Source of the DNA: a virus | DNA length: 64,000 nucleotides | Direction: 5' to 3' (one strand) | IMG/VR virus record: IMGVR_UViG_3300026116_000003 | Span: 1-64,000 of that record | Shown: piece after piece, positions 15,019-21,448 of the stretch | How the letters are laid out: each line of letters begins with the position of its first letter | Numbering within the stretch: the stretch's first letter is position 1 | The notes under the pieces: model-generated | What the model saw: only the letters and a program-made list of their open reading frames with translations | Database searches by the model: none | Told to the model about the DNA's origin: nothing | Translations under genes and position numbers: made by a program

Positions 15019-15093
15019 GTCCTAATCCGTCAGGATTGCACGCCAGGACCGTTTGGATTTGCTTTTGAGTGTCAATATAGCGGCCTGCTAGGG
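15019..15093 (-). promoter_or_regulatory. class-2 repeat element
   Basis: Minus direction: CCCTAGCAGGCCGCTATATT, GACACTCAAAAGC, then a stem GTCCT/AGGAC (15045-15049 with 15019-15023) with AATCCTGACGG in the loop. TATATT at 15074-15079 is the -10 candidate. It lies directly after the stop of the 166-aa gene and would transcribe towards the 65-aa gene. Confidence 0.5.
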
Positions 15094-15100
15094 TAACGTC

Positions 15101-15601
15101 CTATAACTTAAAGCTCAAAGCGTAGCGAGTCGCTACTTCGTTCGGCTCGTAGAAGTGGCCCTCGGCTGCGGCTTGAGATACGTCTTGCCAGAGGAAGTCC
15201 GGCGGCTTAGGGGCGAGCCATTCCATCCCGAGCGTCGAGACGAAAGCCGGGAACGTCCCGGTAGAGAAGTCTACTATCTCGTTCGTATCCGGCAACGCAA
15301 TCCAGACATGCATCTCGGGGATTCCTCCGGACGCCATAGCGAGTATTGAGTTGAAGTCCGTCGGGCTCCACTTGAAAGCGAAGTGCGTCCCGCGCACGCC
15401 GTCGTCGAGATGCTTGGGGACGATTTCCCATTGCATCGTCCCCGCTTGCAGGACGGGGCGATAGAAGCGCGGGTAACGGCTCAAGACTTCCATCCCAATC
15501 TTCGCTAAGTAAGCGCAAGCGCGGTGCGGTTCGATATCCGCGTGGCGCTCTTTGAAGAGCCGCTGGACCAGCTCAAAGATTCGTTGACGAGCTTCGTTCA
15601 T
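15101..15601 (-). CDS. 166-aa protein with transglutaminase-like HxW...D motif
   Basis: The centre reads GIPEMHVWIALPDTNEIVDF, resembling the His/Asp part of transglutaminase-like or NlpC-type folds (HVW then D); a cysteine at HRACAYLAK could complete a triad, but this is speculative. The N-terminus is helical (EARQRIFELVQRLFKERHA). The start overlaps the stop of the 155-aa gene as ATGA. Confidence 0.6.
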   Translation of the reverse strand: MNEARQRIFELVQRLFKERHADIEPHRACAYLAKIGMEVLSRYPRFYRPVLQAGTMQWEIVPKHLDDGVRGTHFAFKWSPTDFNSILAMASGGIPEMHVWIALPDTNEIVDFSTGTFPAFVSTLGMEWLAPKPPDFLWQDVSQAAAEGHFYEPNEVATRYALSFKL

Positions 15602-16065
15602 ATCCCTGCCTTTAGCTTGAGCTTTTCCAGCGCAGCTCTCGCTTTAACTTTGATTTGCCCTTCCCATTCGGTATCCTGCCGCCCGAGCGTCAGGCCGTGG
15701 TATGCGTCGAGCAAGTCCTTCAGCGCCTGCCAATCTTCGCTCGCTCGCTCGTCTCTCTTGCTTCGTCGCTTGTCGCAATCGCAAGCAACTACGTGCCCGT
15801 GTTTGTCGCACCAGTGCGTCGGTCGTTTGGGGTGGCAATCTAAACTTCCGTCAATCCGATAGTCTTGCGGCAAGTAATCTTCGGTCTCAATCCACTGGCG
15901 AATTGCTTTCGCTTCTTCCGCGCTAAAGTAAGCCTCTATCGGCCCGCGGCGAAAGAGCAGTGCGTCTCTTCGCTCTTTCGTAATCGTGTGCCCGTGGACT
16001 AGCAATCGCCCAGCTTCCGTTGCGTTGAGGTCTCGCACCAGTTTGTCTCTTGTATTGATACTCAT
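15598..16065 (-). CDS. 155-aa protein with a His/Cys cluster
   Basis: A central cluster DCHPKRPTHWCDKHGHVVAC could bind one or two metals. Helical flanks (AEEAKAIRQWIETEDYLP; ALKDLLDAYHGLTLG) surround it. No family recognised. Coupled by ATGA to the 166-aa gene downstream and one base from the zinc-ribbon gene upstream. Confidence 0.6.
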   Translation of the reverse strand: MSINTRDKLVRDLNATEAGRLLVHGHTITKERRDALLFRRGPIEAYFSAEEAKAIRQWIETEDYLPQDYRIDGSLDCHPKRPTHWCDKHGHVVACDCDKRRSKRDERASEDWQALKDLLDAYHGLTLGRQDTEWEGQIKVKARAALEKLKLKAGI

Positions 16066-16066
16066 A

Positions 16067-16375
16067 TCAGTAATCTCCAGTCGGTTCGTTGCGCCCCATG
16101 ACTTCGTTGTAATATCCCATCGGGTCGGCTTCTCGCGTGCAACTATCGCAGTGGTATCCGTGCGCTTTTTGATACGACGAGCGCAAGCGAGATTTGCACG
16201 TCGGGCACAATAGCGGATGATTTTCAGGAGGAAGTCCGTTCGTCTCTTTCTCTACTTTCGGGATTCCAGTGGCGCAAGCTTTGCACTTCCCGGCGTGCTC
16301 TCTAGCGTATTTCTTCGACGTAAGAGCACCGCACGAACACCGGACCGTAAACTGCTTGAATTGAAAGTTGCTCAT
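16067..16375 (-). CDS. 102-aa double zinc-ribbon protein
   Basis: Two Cys4-type ribbons: CSCG...CKAC near residues 13-34 and CPTC...CDSC near residues 57-79. Such small ribbon proteins often bind nucleic acid or RNA polymerase. No catalytic domain. The start overlaps the stop of the DUF2786 gene as ATGA. Confidence 0.7.
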   Translation of the reverse strand: MSNFQFKQFTVRCSCGALTSKKYAREHAGKCKACATGIPKVEKETNGLPPENHPLLCPTCKSRLRSSYQKAHGYHCDSCTREADPMGYYNEVMGRNEPTGDY

Positions 16376-17085
16376 ATTCCAATCCTCCCATTCGCTTTGC
16401 CGCTGCCGACTTGATTGAGGCGAATCTGCTGCCCCTTAGCTCGCCCGAAAGCGTAAGCCGAGTTGCTGACTTGTTGCGCCCGAGCTTTCGAGCGAATCAA
16501 TACGGGGAAGTCTTGCGCCACGCGCTTCGATATCAGAGCGTCTTTATTGACGACAATCAGCGCCCAGCAACTCGCTTCCTTCGGAGTCAGCTTCGCTTCT
16601 TCGCGCCGGTTCACTTCGATAATTCCGTCGCAGAGCCCGCGAAAGACTCCGTTCTTGTTTGCGGCGCAACTGACCATCCCGTTTTTCTCGGCGTGGTAAT
16701 ACGTCGAGGGAAAGACTTTCTCCAGATAGGGGAAGAGCTCCCGGCAGATGGCGACGTCCGTCGCTTCTCCGATAAAGATAGCCTTCGTGCCACTGATGAT
16801 AACTTGAACGCCGAAGCACTGGCGCAGCACGCGATAAATCCACGTATGGTAGGGCTTTTGAGCGCTCGTCTTTATCTGGATATCGGCGCGGTCGATTTCA
16901 ATCGACGAGCCAGCAGAACGACCGGCCGCCATATCAATCGACGCCAGTTCAATCCCGTGCTTCATGGCCAGCTCTTTCGCTTTGCCCATCGCCGCTTCCA
17001 TCTCGCCTTGCGAAGCGTTGCCGTGAGACAGCGCGAGGCACTTGCGAATCTTTTCAATCACCGCCGAGTTCATTTGATTTGTCAT
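16372..17085 (-). CDS. DUF2786 domain protein
   Basis: 237 aa. The N-terminus has the DUF2786 helix pair IRKCLALSHGNASQGEMEAA, then KAKELAMKHGIELASI. A middle domain (HTWIYRVLRQCFGVQVIISG) follows, then a basic C-terminus (IRSKARAQQVSNSAYAFGRA). Function unknown; widespread in phages. Its class-1 promoter is 32 nt upstream with an A-rich leader (GAAACAAAAAAAACAAG). Confidence 0.8.
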   Translation of the reverse strand: MTNQMNSAVIEKIRKCLALSHGNASQGEMEAAMGKAKELAMKHGIELASIDMAAGRSAGSSIEIDRADIQIKTSAQKPYHTWIYRVLRQCFGVQVIISGTKAIFIGEATDVAICRELFPYLEKVFPSTYYHAEKNGMVSCAANKNGVFRGLCDGIIEVNRREEAKLTPKEASCWALIVVNKDALISKRVAQDFPVLIRSKARAQQVSNSAYAFGRAKGQQIRLNQVGSGKANGRIGI

Positions 17086-17117
17086 AACTTGTTTTTTTTG
17101 TTTCGCCCTGTGGAAAG

Positions 17118-17146
17118 TATATCGTCAGCCCTTAGGGATACTTTAG
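17118..17146 (-). promoter_or_regulatory. class-1 promoter with A-rich leader
   Basis: CTAAAGTAT (17138-17146), N14 with CCCTAAGGG, GATATA (17118-17123); ATG 33 nt downstream at 17085. The TGA stop of the 98-aa gene abuts the first box. Confidence 0.65.
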
Positions 17147-17147
17147 C

Positions 17148-17444
17148 TCAAATCGAGAAATCAATTACGACGCTCGCAACTGTCGCAACCACAACCGTGA
17201 ACTTTACCCACCAGTGCGATTGATTCGCTACGCTCGCTCCGCCGCGGAACGCCGCGTAGTGCTCGCCCTCGTCGACTAACACTGCGCCGGGAACGGCCGC
17301 GATTACTTGAGCCGCGTAGCTTTCCGCGCTACCGCCGTGACGATAGTAGAACCCGTGGCGAGCAGTAAAGACGCCATTCCGCAAGCTTATTGAATCCGCC
17401 GATATTAGTTCCTCGATTTGCTTTATTGTCATTTTGTTTTTCAT
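17148..17444 (-). CDS. 98-aa protein with C-terminal membrane span
   Basis: The soluble N-terminus (MKNKMTIKQIEELISADSIS, then FYYRHGGSAESYAAQVI) is followed by a hydrophobic C-terminal segment (WWVKFTVVVATVASVVIDFS) that could anchor the protein. No family recognised. Led by duplicated leader module copy 2. Confidence 0.6.
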   Translation of the reverse strand: MKNKMTIKQIEELISADSISLRNGVFTARHGFYYRHGGSAESYAAQVIAAVPGAVLVDEGEHYAAFRGGASVANQSHWWVKFTVVVATVASVVIDFSI

Positions 17445-17575
17445 ACTCCCCTAATAGCAAGCTCGATACCACTACTGTATTATCTCTAAGTGCTTGAGTT
17501 TAAGCCAAACCCTAAATTGAAGATTCCCCTAGTGTCTCGCTCCTAGATAGACAGTGTCCCGTTTCGAGTCAAAAC
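17445..17575 (-). repeat. duplicated promoter/leader module, copy 2
   Basis: Near-identical to 14855-14990 over the gene-proximal ~75 nt, more diverged further out, where the CCTAGTGTC and TAGACAGTGTC half-sites persist. GATAAT lies at 17479-17484, about 34 nt before the ATG. Confidence 0.6.
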
Positions 17576-17847
17576 CCCCGAGTTTGCCCGAAAGTTCCCC
17601 ACTTGCTGATAAATTCCAGGTCCAGGAGGACTTGCTTCGTTATCGGGCTCACCGCAGGTTCTGCCGGAACGCTAGCCAGGGCGCGTGAACGCACGCTCGC
17701 TTGACGTTGCTCGACGAGCGCCGGGATTGACGCTAGGTTGGTCGAGACGTAGAGCAAACAAGCGAGAGCCAGCCAGAACGTCTTGAGACTCGCTACCGCT
17801 GGCGTCGGTCCAACCAGCACGTCGAATTCGAAAGCGTCATTGTTCAT
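17569..17847 (-). CDS. 92-aa protein with one membrane span
   Basis: Acidic N-terminus (MNNDAFEFDVLVGPTPAVAS) then a hydrophobic span (FWLALACLLYVSTNLASIPAL) and an Arg-rich segment (VEQRQASVRSRALASVP). No signal peptidase site is obvious. A GATTTT box lies 6 nt before the ATG but no CTAAAGTAT box, so promoter assignment is weak. Confidence 0.5.
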   Translation of the reverse strand: MNNDAFEFDVLVGPTPAVASLKTFWLALACLLYVSTNLASIPALVEQRQASVRSRALASVPAEPAVSPITKQVLLDLEFISKWGTFGQTRGF

Positions 17848-17865
17848 ACTGGTAAAATCGCTAAA

Positions 17866-18057
17866 TCAATGAGCCGAAGCTACATACCACTTGTTATCTA
17901 CGCCGAGCACAATTTGAAACTTTCCCTTGTGAGAGACGAAAACAGCCGGCGGCATTCCGCAGGGGCGAGGACGAAGCTCTACAATCGCCGCCGTCAAAGG
18001 CACGCCATTTTCAATTTCGACTTGCACTAAATCACCGACTTTTAAGTTTTTCTTCAT
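17866..18057 (-). CDS. 63-aa beta-rich protein
   Basis: MKKNLKVGDLVQVEIENG, then VFVSHKGKFQIVLGVDNKWY reads as a small SH3-like barrel. Start fixed by the class-1 promoter 6 nt upstream. Function unknown. Confidence 0.6.
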   Translation of the reverse strand: MKKNLKVGDLVQVEIENGVPLTAAIVELRPRPCGMPPAVFVSHKGKFQIVLGVDNKWYVASAH

Positions 18058-18063
18058 ACTAGA

Positions 18064-18092
18064 GTTATCGTCAGCCCTTAGGGATACTTTAG
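18064..18092 (-). promoter_or_regulatory. class-1 leaderless promoter
   Basis: CTAAAGTAT (18084-18092), N14 with CCCTAAGGG, GATAAC (18064-18069), 6 nt, ATG at 18057. Confidence 0.75.
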
Positions 18093-18099
18093 CTTTATC

Positions 18100-18489
18100 T
18101 CAAAGCTTTGCAGCCGCAAGCACTTCAGCCCGGAGCTTAGCCGCGCAGGGAGCGCAGTAGCCGTGAGAGACGAAGCTCCCAAGCGCCTTGCTGCGCTCTT
18201 TGTTATCGCAAGCGCAACAGAGCCAGAGCATAATCTCTTTGCCACGACAAGCAGCTTCGCGGACGAGCGCCAGCGCCGTCAAGTCCGTAATCTTTACTAG
18301 CTCGCTCGTTGAGCACCGAGTCCAGTCTCCGCCGCTAACGGTAAATCCGGCCGGAGCGCCCGTATAGTGCAAGCGCGGGCGGATTTCAGTTTTCGTCCCG
18401 TCCAAGTCCCAAATATTGTAGCCGACGCCAGGAGCGGTCGATTCCAGAGACTTTACCGCCGCCGCAAGTTTGATTGTCATATTCTTCAT
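18100..18489 (-). CDS. 129-aa protein with C-terminal Cys cluster
   Basis: The N-terminal 90 residues are mixed alpha/beta (VGYNIWDLDGTKTEIRPRL). The C-terminus carries WLCCACDNKERSK and SHGYCAPCAAKL, a likely Cys4 zinc site. No family recognised. Class-1 promoter 6 nt upstream. Confidence 0.65.
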   Translation of the reverse strand: MKNMTIKLAAAVKSLESTAPGVGYNIWDLDGTKTEIRPRLHYTGAPAGFTVSGGDWTRCSTSELVKITDLTALALVREAACRGKEIMLWLCCACDNKERSKALGSFVSHGYCAPCAAKLRAEVLAAAKL

Positions 18490-18495
18490 ACCCTA

Positions 18496-18524
18496 GTTAT
18501 CGACGCCCTTAGAGAATACTTTAG
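18496..18524 (-). promoter_or_regulatory. class-1 leaderless promoter
   Basis: CTAAAGTAT (18516-18524), N14, GATAAC (18496-18501), 6 nt, ATG at 18489. The TAA stop of the 52-aa gene upstream (18521-18523) lies in the first box. Confidence 0.7.
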
Positions 18525-18679
18525 GGGCGATTGATATATCCACTGGGGTTGCGCTTAGCGTCTTCCAGCAAGAGAGCCAGGAGGAACAAAGTATCAGTCT
18601 CGCTTTGCGCCATACCGAGCGACTCCGCGCGCTTCCGGTCAGCGATTAGCGAGTCAATTATTTCATCAAAAGTTTTCAT
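18521..18679 (-). CDS. 52-aa helical protein
   Basis: The frame starts MKTFDEIIDSLIADRKRAES, continues with LFLLALLLEDAKRNPSGY and ends INRP. Its ATG overlaps the TGA of the next gene upstream. A short two-helix protein of unknown function. Confidence 0.55.
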   Translation of the reverse strand: MKTFDEIIDSLIADRKRAESLGMAQSETDTLFLLALLLEDAKRNPSGYINRP

Positions 18680-18858
18680 ATCATTCCGTTCGCGTCGAGC
18701 TCGTCATAGAGCGCTTTCGTCTTCGTTACCATATTATTGTCTCGCTTGAGCCGGCGGAGCTGAACCAAGACGTCGATTACTTCCTCGTCAGTTATCGGCT
18801 CGCCCAAATACTTTGCCATAATTTGCTTCGCCGTGAGTTTCTTTGTTTTGCTTTTCAT
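18676..18858 (-). CDS. 60-aa helical protein
   Basis: MKSKTKKLTAKQIMAKYLGE, then DEEVIDVLVQLRRLKRDNN and a final helix (ALYDELDANGMI). The ATG at 18858 is inside the end of the 81-aa gene. No family recognised. Confidence 0.55.
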   Translation of the reverse strand: MKSKTKKLTAKQIMAKYLGEPITDEEVIDVLVQLRRLKRDNNMVTKTKALYDELDANGMI

Positions 18859-19100
18859 AAAATTGTAACGCACGGAGCGAAGTGAAAATCCCGCATTGCT
18901 TGTTCGATAGTCATCCCTTCAGCTTCGCCCGTAACAAAGTCTCCATACATCAATTCGGCTGCGTCTGCCCGAGTCTCGAAGTCTCCAGTATATTGCTCTT
19001 CGTGCTTTAGTTTTTTGCAGTCCTTGCAATCAGCAGCGTGGACAATAAAGACGCCTTTGGATTGGTCCCGCAAATTAGGTCCGAAAATTGTCAGTTTCAT
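18855..19100 (-). CDS. 81-aa protein of unknown function
   Basis: MKLTIFGPNLRDQSKGVFIV, then ADCKDCKKLKHEEQY (a CxxC pair), TGDFETRADAAELMYGD and a C-terminal FAPCVTIL. This could be a small redox- or zinc-type fold. It overlaps its neighbours on both sides by 4 nt. Confidence 0.55.
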   Translation of the reverse strand: MKLTIFGPNLRDQSKGVFIVHAADCKDCKKLKHEEQYTGDFETRADAAELMYGDFVTGEAEGMTIEQAMRDFHFAPCVTIL

Positions 19101-19393
19101 AAATCTTGCAAGTAGGGGTTGGGTTTGTAGGTCGGTTCGGGCTTGACGTTGAGCTTTTTGGGCATCATGGCGAGCGCTCGTTCCATCGGAGTTTGCTTTA
19201 CGTCGAAGTGAATCAAGACCGGTTGGTAAACGAAGACTCCACGACGACCGGCGTAAGCGCGCACGTCTTCGATACTTTCGAAGCGAGTTGCCTTTTCGTG
19301 ATTGCGTATCGACTTGAATCCAGTCGGCGGGACGTCTACTAAATACACGTTTTTCTTCTCAAACCAAATTACCCATTTGCTATCAATTTTCAT
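19097..19393 (-). CDS. 98-aa protein of unknown function
   Basis: MKIDSKWVIWFEKKNVYLVD and RFESIEDVRAYAGRRGVFVY suggest an alpha/beta fold; the tail is Pro/Lys-rich (KPEPTYKPNPYLQDL). It is the first gene of a coupled set of four (19393 to 18521) behind one class-1 promoter. Confidence 0.6.
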   Translation of the reverse strand: MKIDSKWVIWFEKKNVYLVDVPPTGFKSIRNHEKATRFESIEDVRAYAGRRGVFVYQPVLIHFDVKQTPMERALAMMPKKLNVKPEPTYKPNPYLQDL

Positions 19394-19398
19394 ACTGG

Positions 19399-19427
19399 TA
19401 TATCGACGCCCTGTGGAAATACTTTAG
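19399..19427 (-). promoter_or_regulatory. class-1 leaderless promoter
   Basis: CTAAAGTAT (19419-19427), N14, GATATA (19399-19404), 5 nt, ATG at 19393. Confidence 0.7.
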
Positions 19428-19428
19428 C

Positions 19429-19710
19429 TCAAGCTTTGAAATACTTTGCGATATCGGGAAAGTCTCGCTTGAGCGACGCTACAGCGAGCCGAGCGATTTC
19501 ATTATCAACTTTGCGAATCTCCGCGTTGACTTGCTTGCAAGTTGCGTCAGCCATAAGCTTTATCGCTATGGGCGTGCAACCGTCGTATTTCCCGAAAGAT
19601 GCTTGCTTGCTCAAAGCGTCTCGGATTTGGACAGTATTCCAGCCGGCGTTTAGAAGCTCGCCGATTGCTTTTTGCAGTCTCGCTACCACCGTTTCGTTTA
19701 TCTCGTTCAT
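19429..19710 (-). CDS. 93-aa helical protein
   Basis: Predominantly helical (ETVVARLQKAIGELLNAGWN; LMADATCKQVNAEIRKVDNE). Ends FPDIAKYFKA. No family recognised. Its upstream promoter copy has lost the -10 box (see 19711-19740). Confidence 0.6.
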   Translation of the reverse strand: MNEINETVVARLQKAIGELLNAGWNTVQIRDALSKQASFGKYDGCTPIAIKLMADATCKQVNAEIRKVDNEIARLAVASLKRDFPDIAKYFKA

Positions 19711-19740
19711 ACTAGAGTTCAGCCCTTAGGGATACTTTAG
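19711..19740 (-). promoter_or_regulatory. class-1 promoter copy lacking the -10 box
   Basis: CTAAAGTAT (19732-19740) and CCCTAAGGGCTGA are intact, but compared with 18064-18092 the five bases CGATA are deleted, leaving CTGAACTCTAGT before the ATG. The promoter is probably weak or dead. Confidence 0.6.
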
Positions 19741-19741
19741 C

Positions 19742-19924
19742 TCAATCTTGAAGAGCGATTGCAGCCGCGCGGGCAAGCTCGACGCCCTTGCTAATCCGGT
19801 CCCGTTCGATTAAGAGCAACGGCTTGAGCATCGTCGATACTCGCGGCGACTTGATTAAGCGGTCGAGACGGTCCCAATCGGCTCGGATAGAGCGAAACTC
19901 TGCATGGGCTTGTAAATAAGTCAT
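19742..19924 (-). CDS. 60-aa helical protein
   Basis: MTYLQAHAEFRSIRADWDRL, then LIKSPRVSTMLKPLLLIERD and a short final helix. No family recognised. It follows the 60-aa coiled-coil gene after 6 nt and probably shares its promoter. Confidence 0.5.
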   Translation of the reverse strand: MTYLQAHAEFRSIRADWDRLDRLIKSPRVSTMLKPLLLIERDRISKGVELARAAAIALQD

Positions 19925-19930
19925 AAAAGC

Positions 19931-20113
19931 TTAGTTTTCAAAACATTGGACCCACTTAACGACTTGAGACGTAGAGCTACGGATTGTGCTCAAGACGCGC
20001 CTGGCGCGGCTCGGCTCGATATCCATCGGGAGCAATCCTTCAAGCCGCTCGATTGCTTGTTTCATTTGCGTCAGCTCTTCCTGGATTCTATCGTATTCGA
20101 TTGATTTATTCAT
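19931..20113 (-). CDS. 60-aa coiled-coil protein
   Basis: Starts at the ATG 6 nt after the class-1 -10 box (MNKSIEYDRIQEELTQMKQA), with a heptad run (QMKQAIERLEGLL) then a basic second helix. A TTG two codons earlier is in frame but lies in the promoter. Function unknown. Confidence 0.55.
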   Translation of the reverse strand: MNKSIEYDRIQEELTQMKQAIERLEGLLPMDIEPSRARRVLSTIRSSTSQVVKWVQCFEN

Positions 20114-20119
20114 ACTCAA

Positions 20120-20148
20120 GTTATCGACGCCCTTAGGGAATACTTTAG
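20120..20148 (-). promoter_or_regulatory. class-1 leaderless promoter
   Basis: CTAAAGTAT (20140-20148), N14, GATAAC (20120-20125), 6 nt, ATG at 20113. The stop of the 80-aa gene (TAA) lies in the first box. Confidence 0.75.
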
Positions 20149-20387
20149 CTCAAAGTTGCAAAGACTTCAGAGATAACATAAGCCCAGCCCCGTCGATTGA
20201 ACTGCTGACGAATCCCGTTCCCTACCATTACATTATACGGTTCGAGATTTGCGCCGGCATCTTTGACAAGCTTTAAGATAATCCAGCGTCCGTTGTCGCT
20301 CGATATTCGATAGAATTGGCATTCCACGATTCTGTGGTCGATTTTGAATTGCCCGACTTGCGATTGACTTGTTGCTATATATTTCAT
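20145..20387 (-). CDS. 80-aa beta-rich protein
   Basis: MKYIATSQSQVGQFKIDHRI, then ECQFYRISSDNGRWIILKLV, and IRQQFNRRGWAYVISEVFA at the end. Alternating strands suggest a small barrel or sheet. No family recognised. Class-1 promoter 6 nt upstream. Confidence 0.6.
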   Translation of the reverse strand: MKYIATSQSQVGQFKIDHRIVECQFYRISSDNGRWIILKLVKDAGANLEPYNVMVGNGIRQQFNRRGWAYVISEVFATLS

Positions 20388-20393
20388 ACTAGA

Positions 20394-20422
20394 GTTATCG
20401 ACGCCCTTAGGGAATACTTTAG
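20394..20422 (-). promoter_or_regulatory. class-1 leaderless promoter, rightmost copy
   Basis: CTAAAGTAT (20414-20422), N14, GATAAC (20394-20399), 6 nt, ATG at 20387. Last copy of the array before the primase gene. Confidence 0.75.
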
Positions 20423-20429
20423 CCCTTAT

Positions 20430-21296
20430 TTACAGTCCAGCAACTTTGCGAATCAATCGAAGCTCTTTCTTCGAAGACTCTGCCGGGTCTTTCGCGTCAA
20501 TTACGATATTCTCCGTTACCCCAGGGAAGCAAGCGAGCAAGTCCGCCAGCTCCCGCGCCCGCGCTTGAGCGTCGAGCGACGAGTCCAGGCAGATGTAACG
20601 TCTCGGAAACCCAGCCAGCGTCTTTACTTGCTCGCTTGTCCAGGCGAGCCCAAAGAGCGCTCCAGCGCCGGGACCGACGGCCCAAGCGTCAATAGGGCCC
20701 TCGACGATTACGACGGCGTGGCGGCACCAATCCGCTCCATAAATAACGTGTTTGAGATTGATACTCGCTTCCGTCTCGGGCGCAGACAAGTATCGCTTCG
20801 CTGCACGGTCTCCGATTGCGCGAGTTGTCCAGCTAACGCGGACTCGCTTGCTCAATATCGGAATGTAGATTCGCCAAGCGAGTCGAGCGTCTATCCCGAT
20901 TCCCTCGACTTGCCAGAGACGCTGAATCTCTTCGGGGTCAAATCCACGACGCTTGAGATAGTCCCGGTGGCAGCGTTGCAACGGGCCCCGTCCGCCGGGC
21001 TCTTTCAATCTCCCAGACCACTCCGCTTTCTCCGGCTCTTTCCCTAGCTCGTAATCGTGGAGAAACTCCCGGATGGTTGACGACGAGACTCCGAGCTTGA
21101 GCAACGTCTCCCAAACCGGATGCCAGCGACATTTCCAGCAAGCGAAAAACTTGTCAGAGAGATTGAACCCCAAGTGGTAATTTTGCGAGCCGCAAAAGGG
21201 ACAAACTCTAACTTGCAGCCAGCCAGTCCGGCAATGGTTGTGTCCCGACTCCAGATAGTCGAGTCCAGCGCCAGCTAGTAATTCCTGGATAGTCAT
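20430..21296 (-). CDS. DnaG-like primase (zinc ribbon plus Toprim)
   Basis: 288 aa from the ATG at 21296 (MTIQELLAGAG). Zinc ribbon C32-x2-C35 ... C53-x2-C56 (VCPFCGSQ, FFACWKC) recognises template, followed by a linker and a Toprim domain: VVIVEGPIDAW (E199), YICLDSSLDA (D238) and IDAKDPAE. The usual Toprim DxD pair is DSS here, so the second metal ligand is altered. At 288 aa it is shorter than DnaG and lacks its C-terminal helicase-binding domain, as in many phage primases. It would supply primers for the DnaB-like helicase/polymerase set. Confidence 0.8.
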   Translation of the reverse strand: MTIQELLAGAGLDYLESGHNHCRTGWLQVRVCPFCGSQNYHLGFNLSDKFFACWKCRWHPVWETLLKLGVSSSTIREFLHDYELGKEPEKAEWSGRLKEPGGRGPLQRCHRDYLKRRGFDPEEIQRLWQVEGIGIDARLAWRIYIPILSKRVRVSWTTRAIGDRAAKRYLSAPETEASINLKHVIYGADWCRHAVVIVEGPIDAWAVGPGAGALFGLAWTSEQVKTLAGFPRRYICLDSSLDAQARARELADLLACFPGVTENIVIDAKDPAESSKKELRLIRKVAGL

Positions 21297-21448
21297 TTCC
21301 TCAGGATATATTGGCGCATCAACTTGACGATAGCCTCCTGCATCGTCTGCCCCTTGCGAGCGCAAGCCGCCTTGAATTGGTTCTTGGTATCAATCGGGAT
21401 ACCCTTGAAAAACAAAACACCTTTGTGGTGCTGCAGTTCCGATTTCAT
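21293..21448 (-). CDS. 51-aa ribbon-helix-helix regulator
   Basis: The frame MKSELQHHKGVLFFKGIPID, then KNQFKAACARKGQTMQEAIV, then a second helix ending YILRK has the Arc/CopG ribbon-helix-helix pattern: one strand followed by two helices. It is wedged between the SNF2 helicase and primase genes with ATGA overlaps on both sides. A related C-terminal half is found on the plus strand at 23749-23838. Likely a small DNA-binding repressor; its operator is unknown, but the palindrome at 23619-23643 is a candidate. Confidence 0.65.
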   Translation of the reverse strand: MKSELQHHKGVLFFKGIPIDTKNQFKAACARKGQTMQEAIVKLMRQYILRK

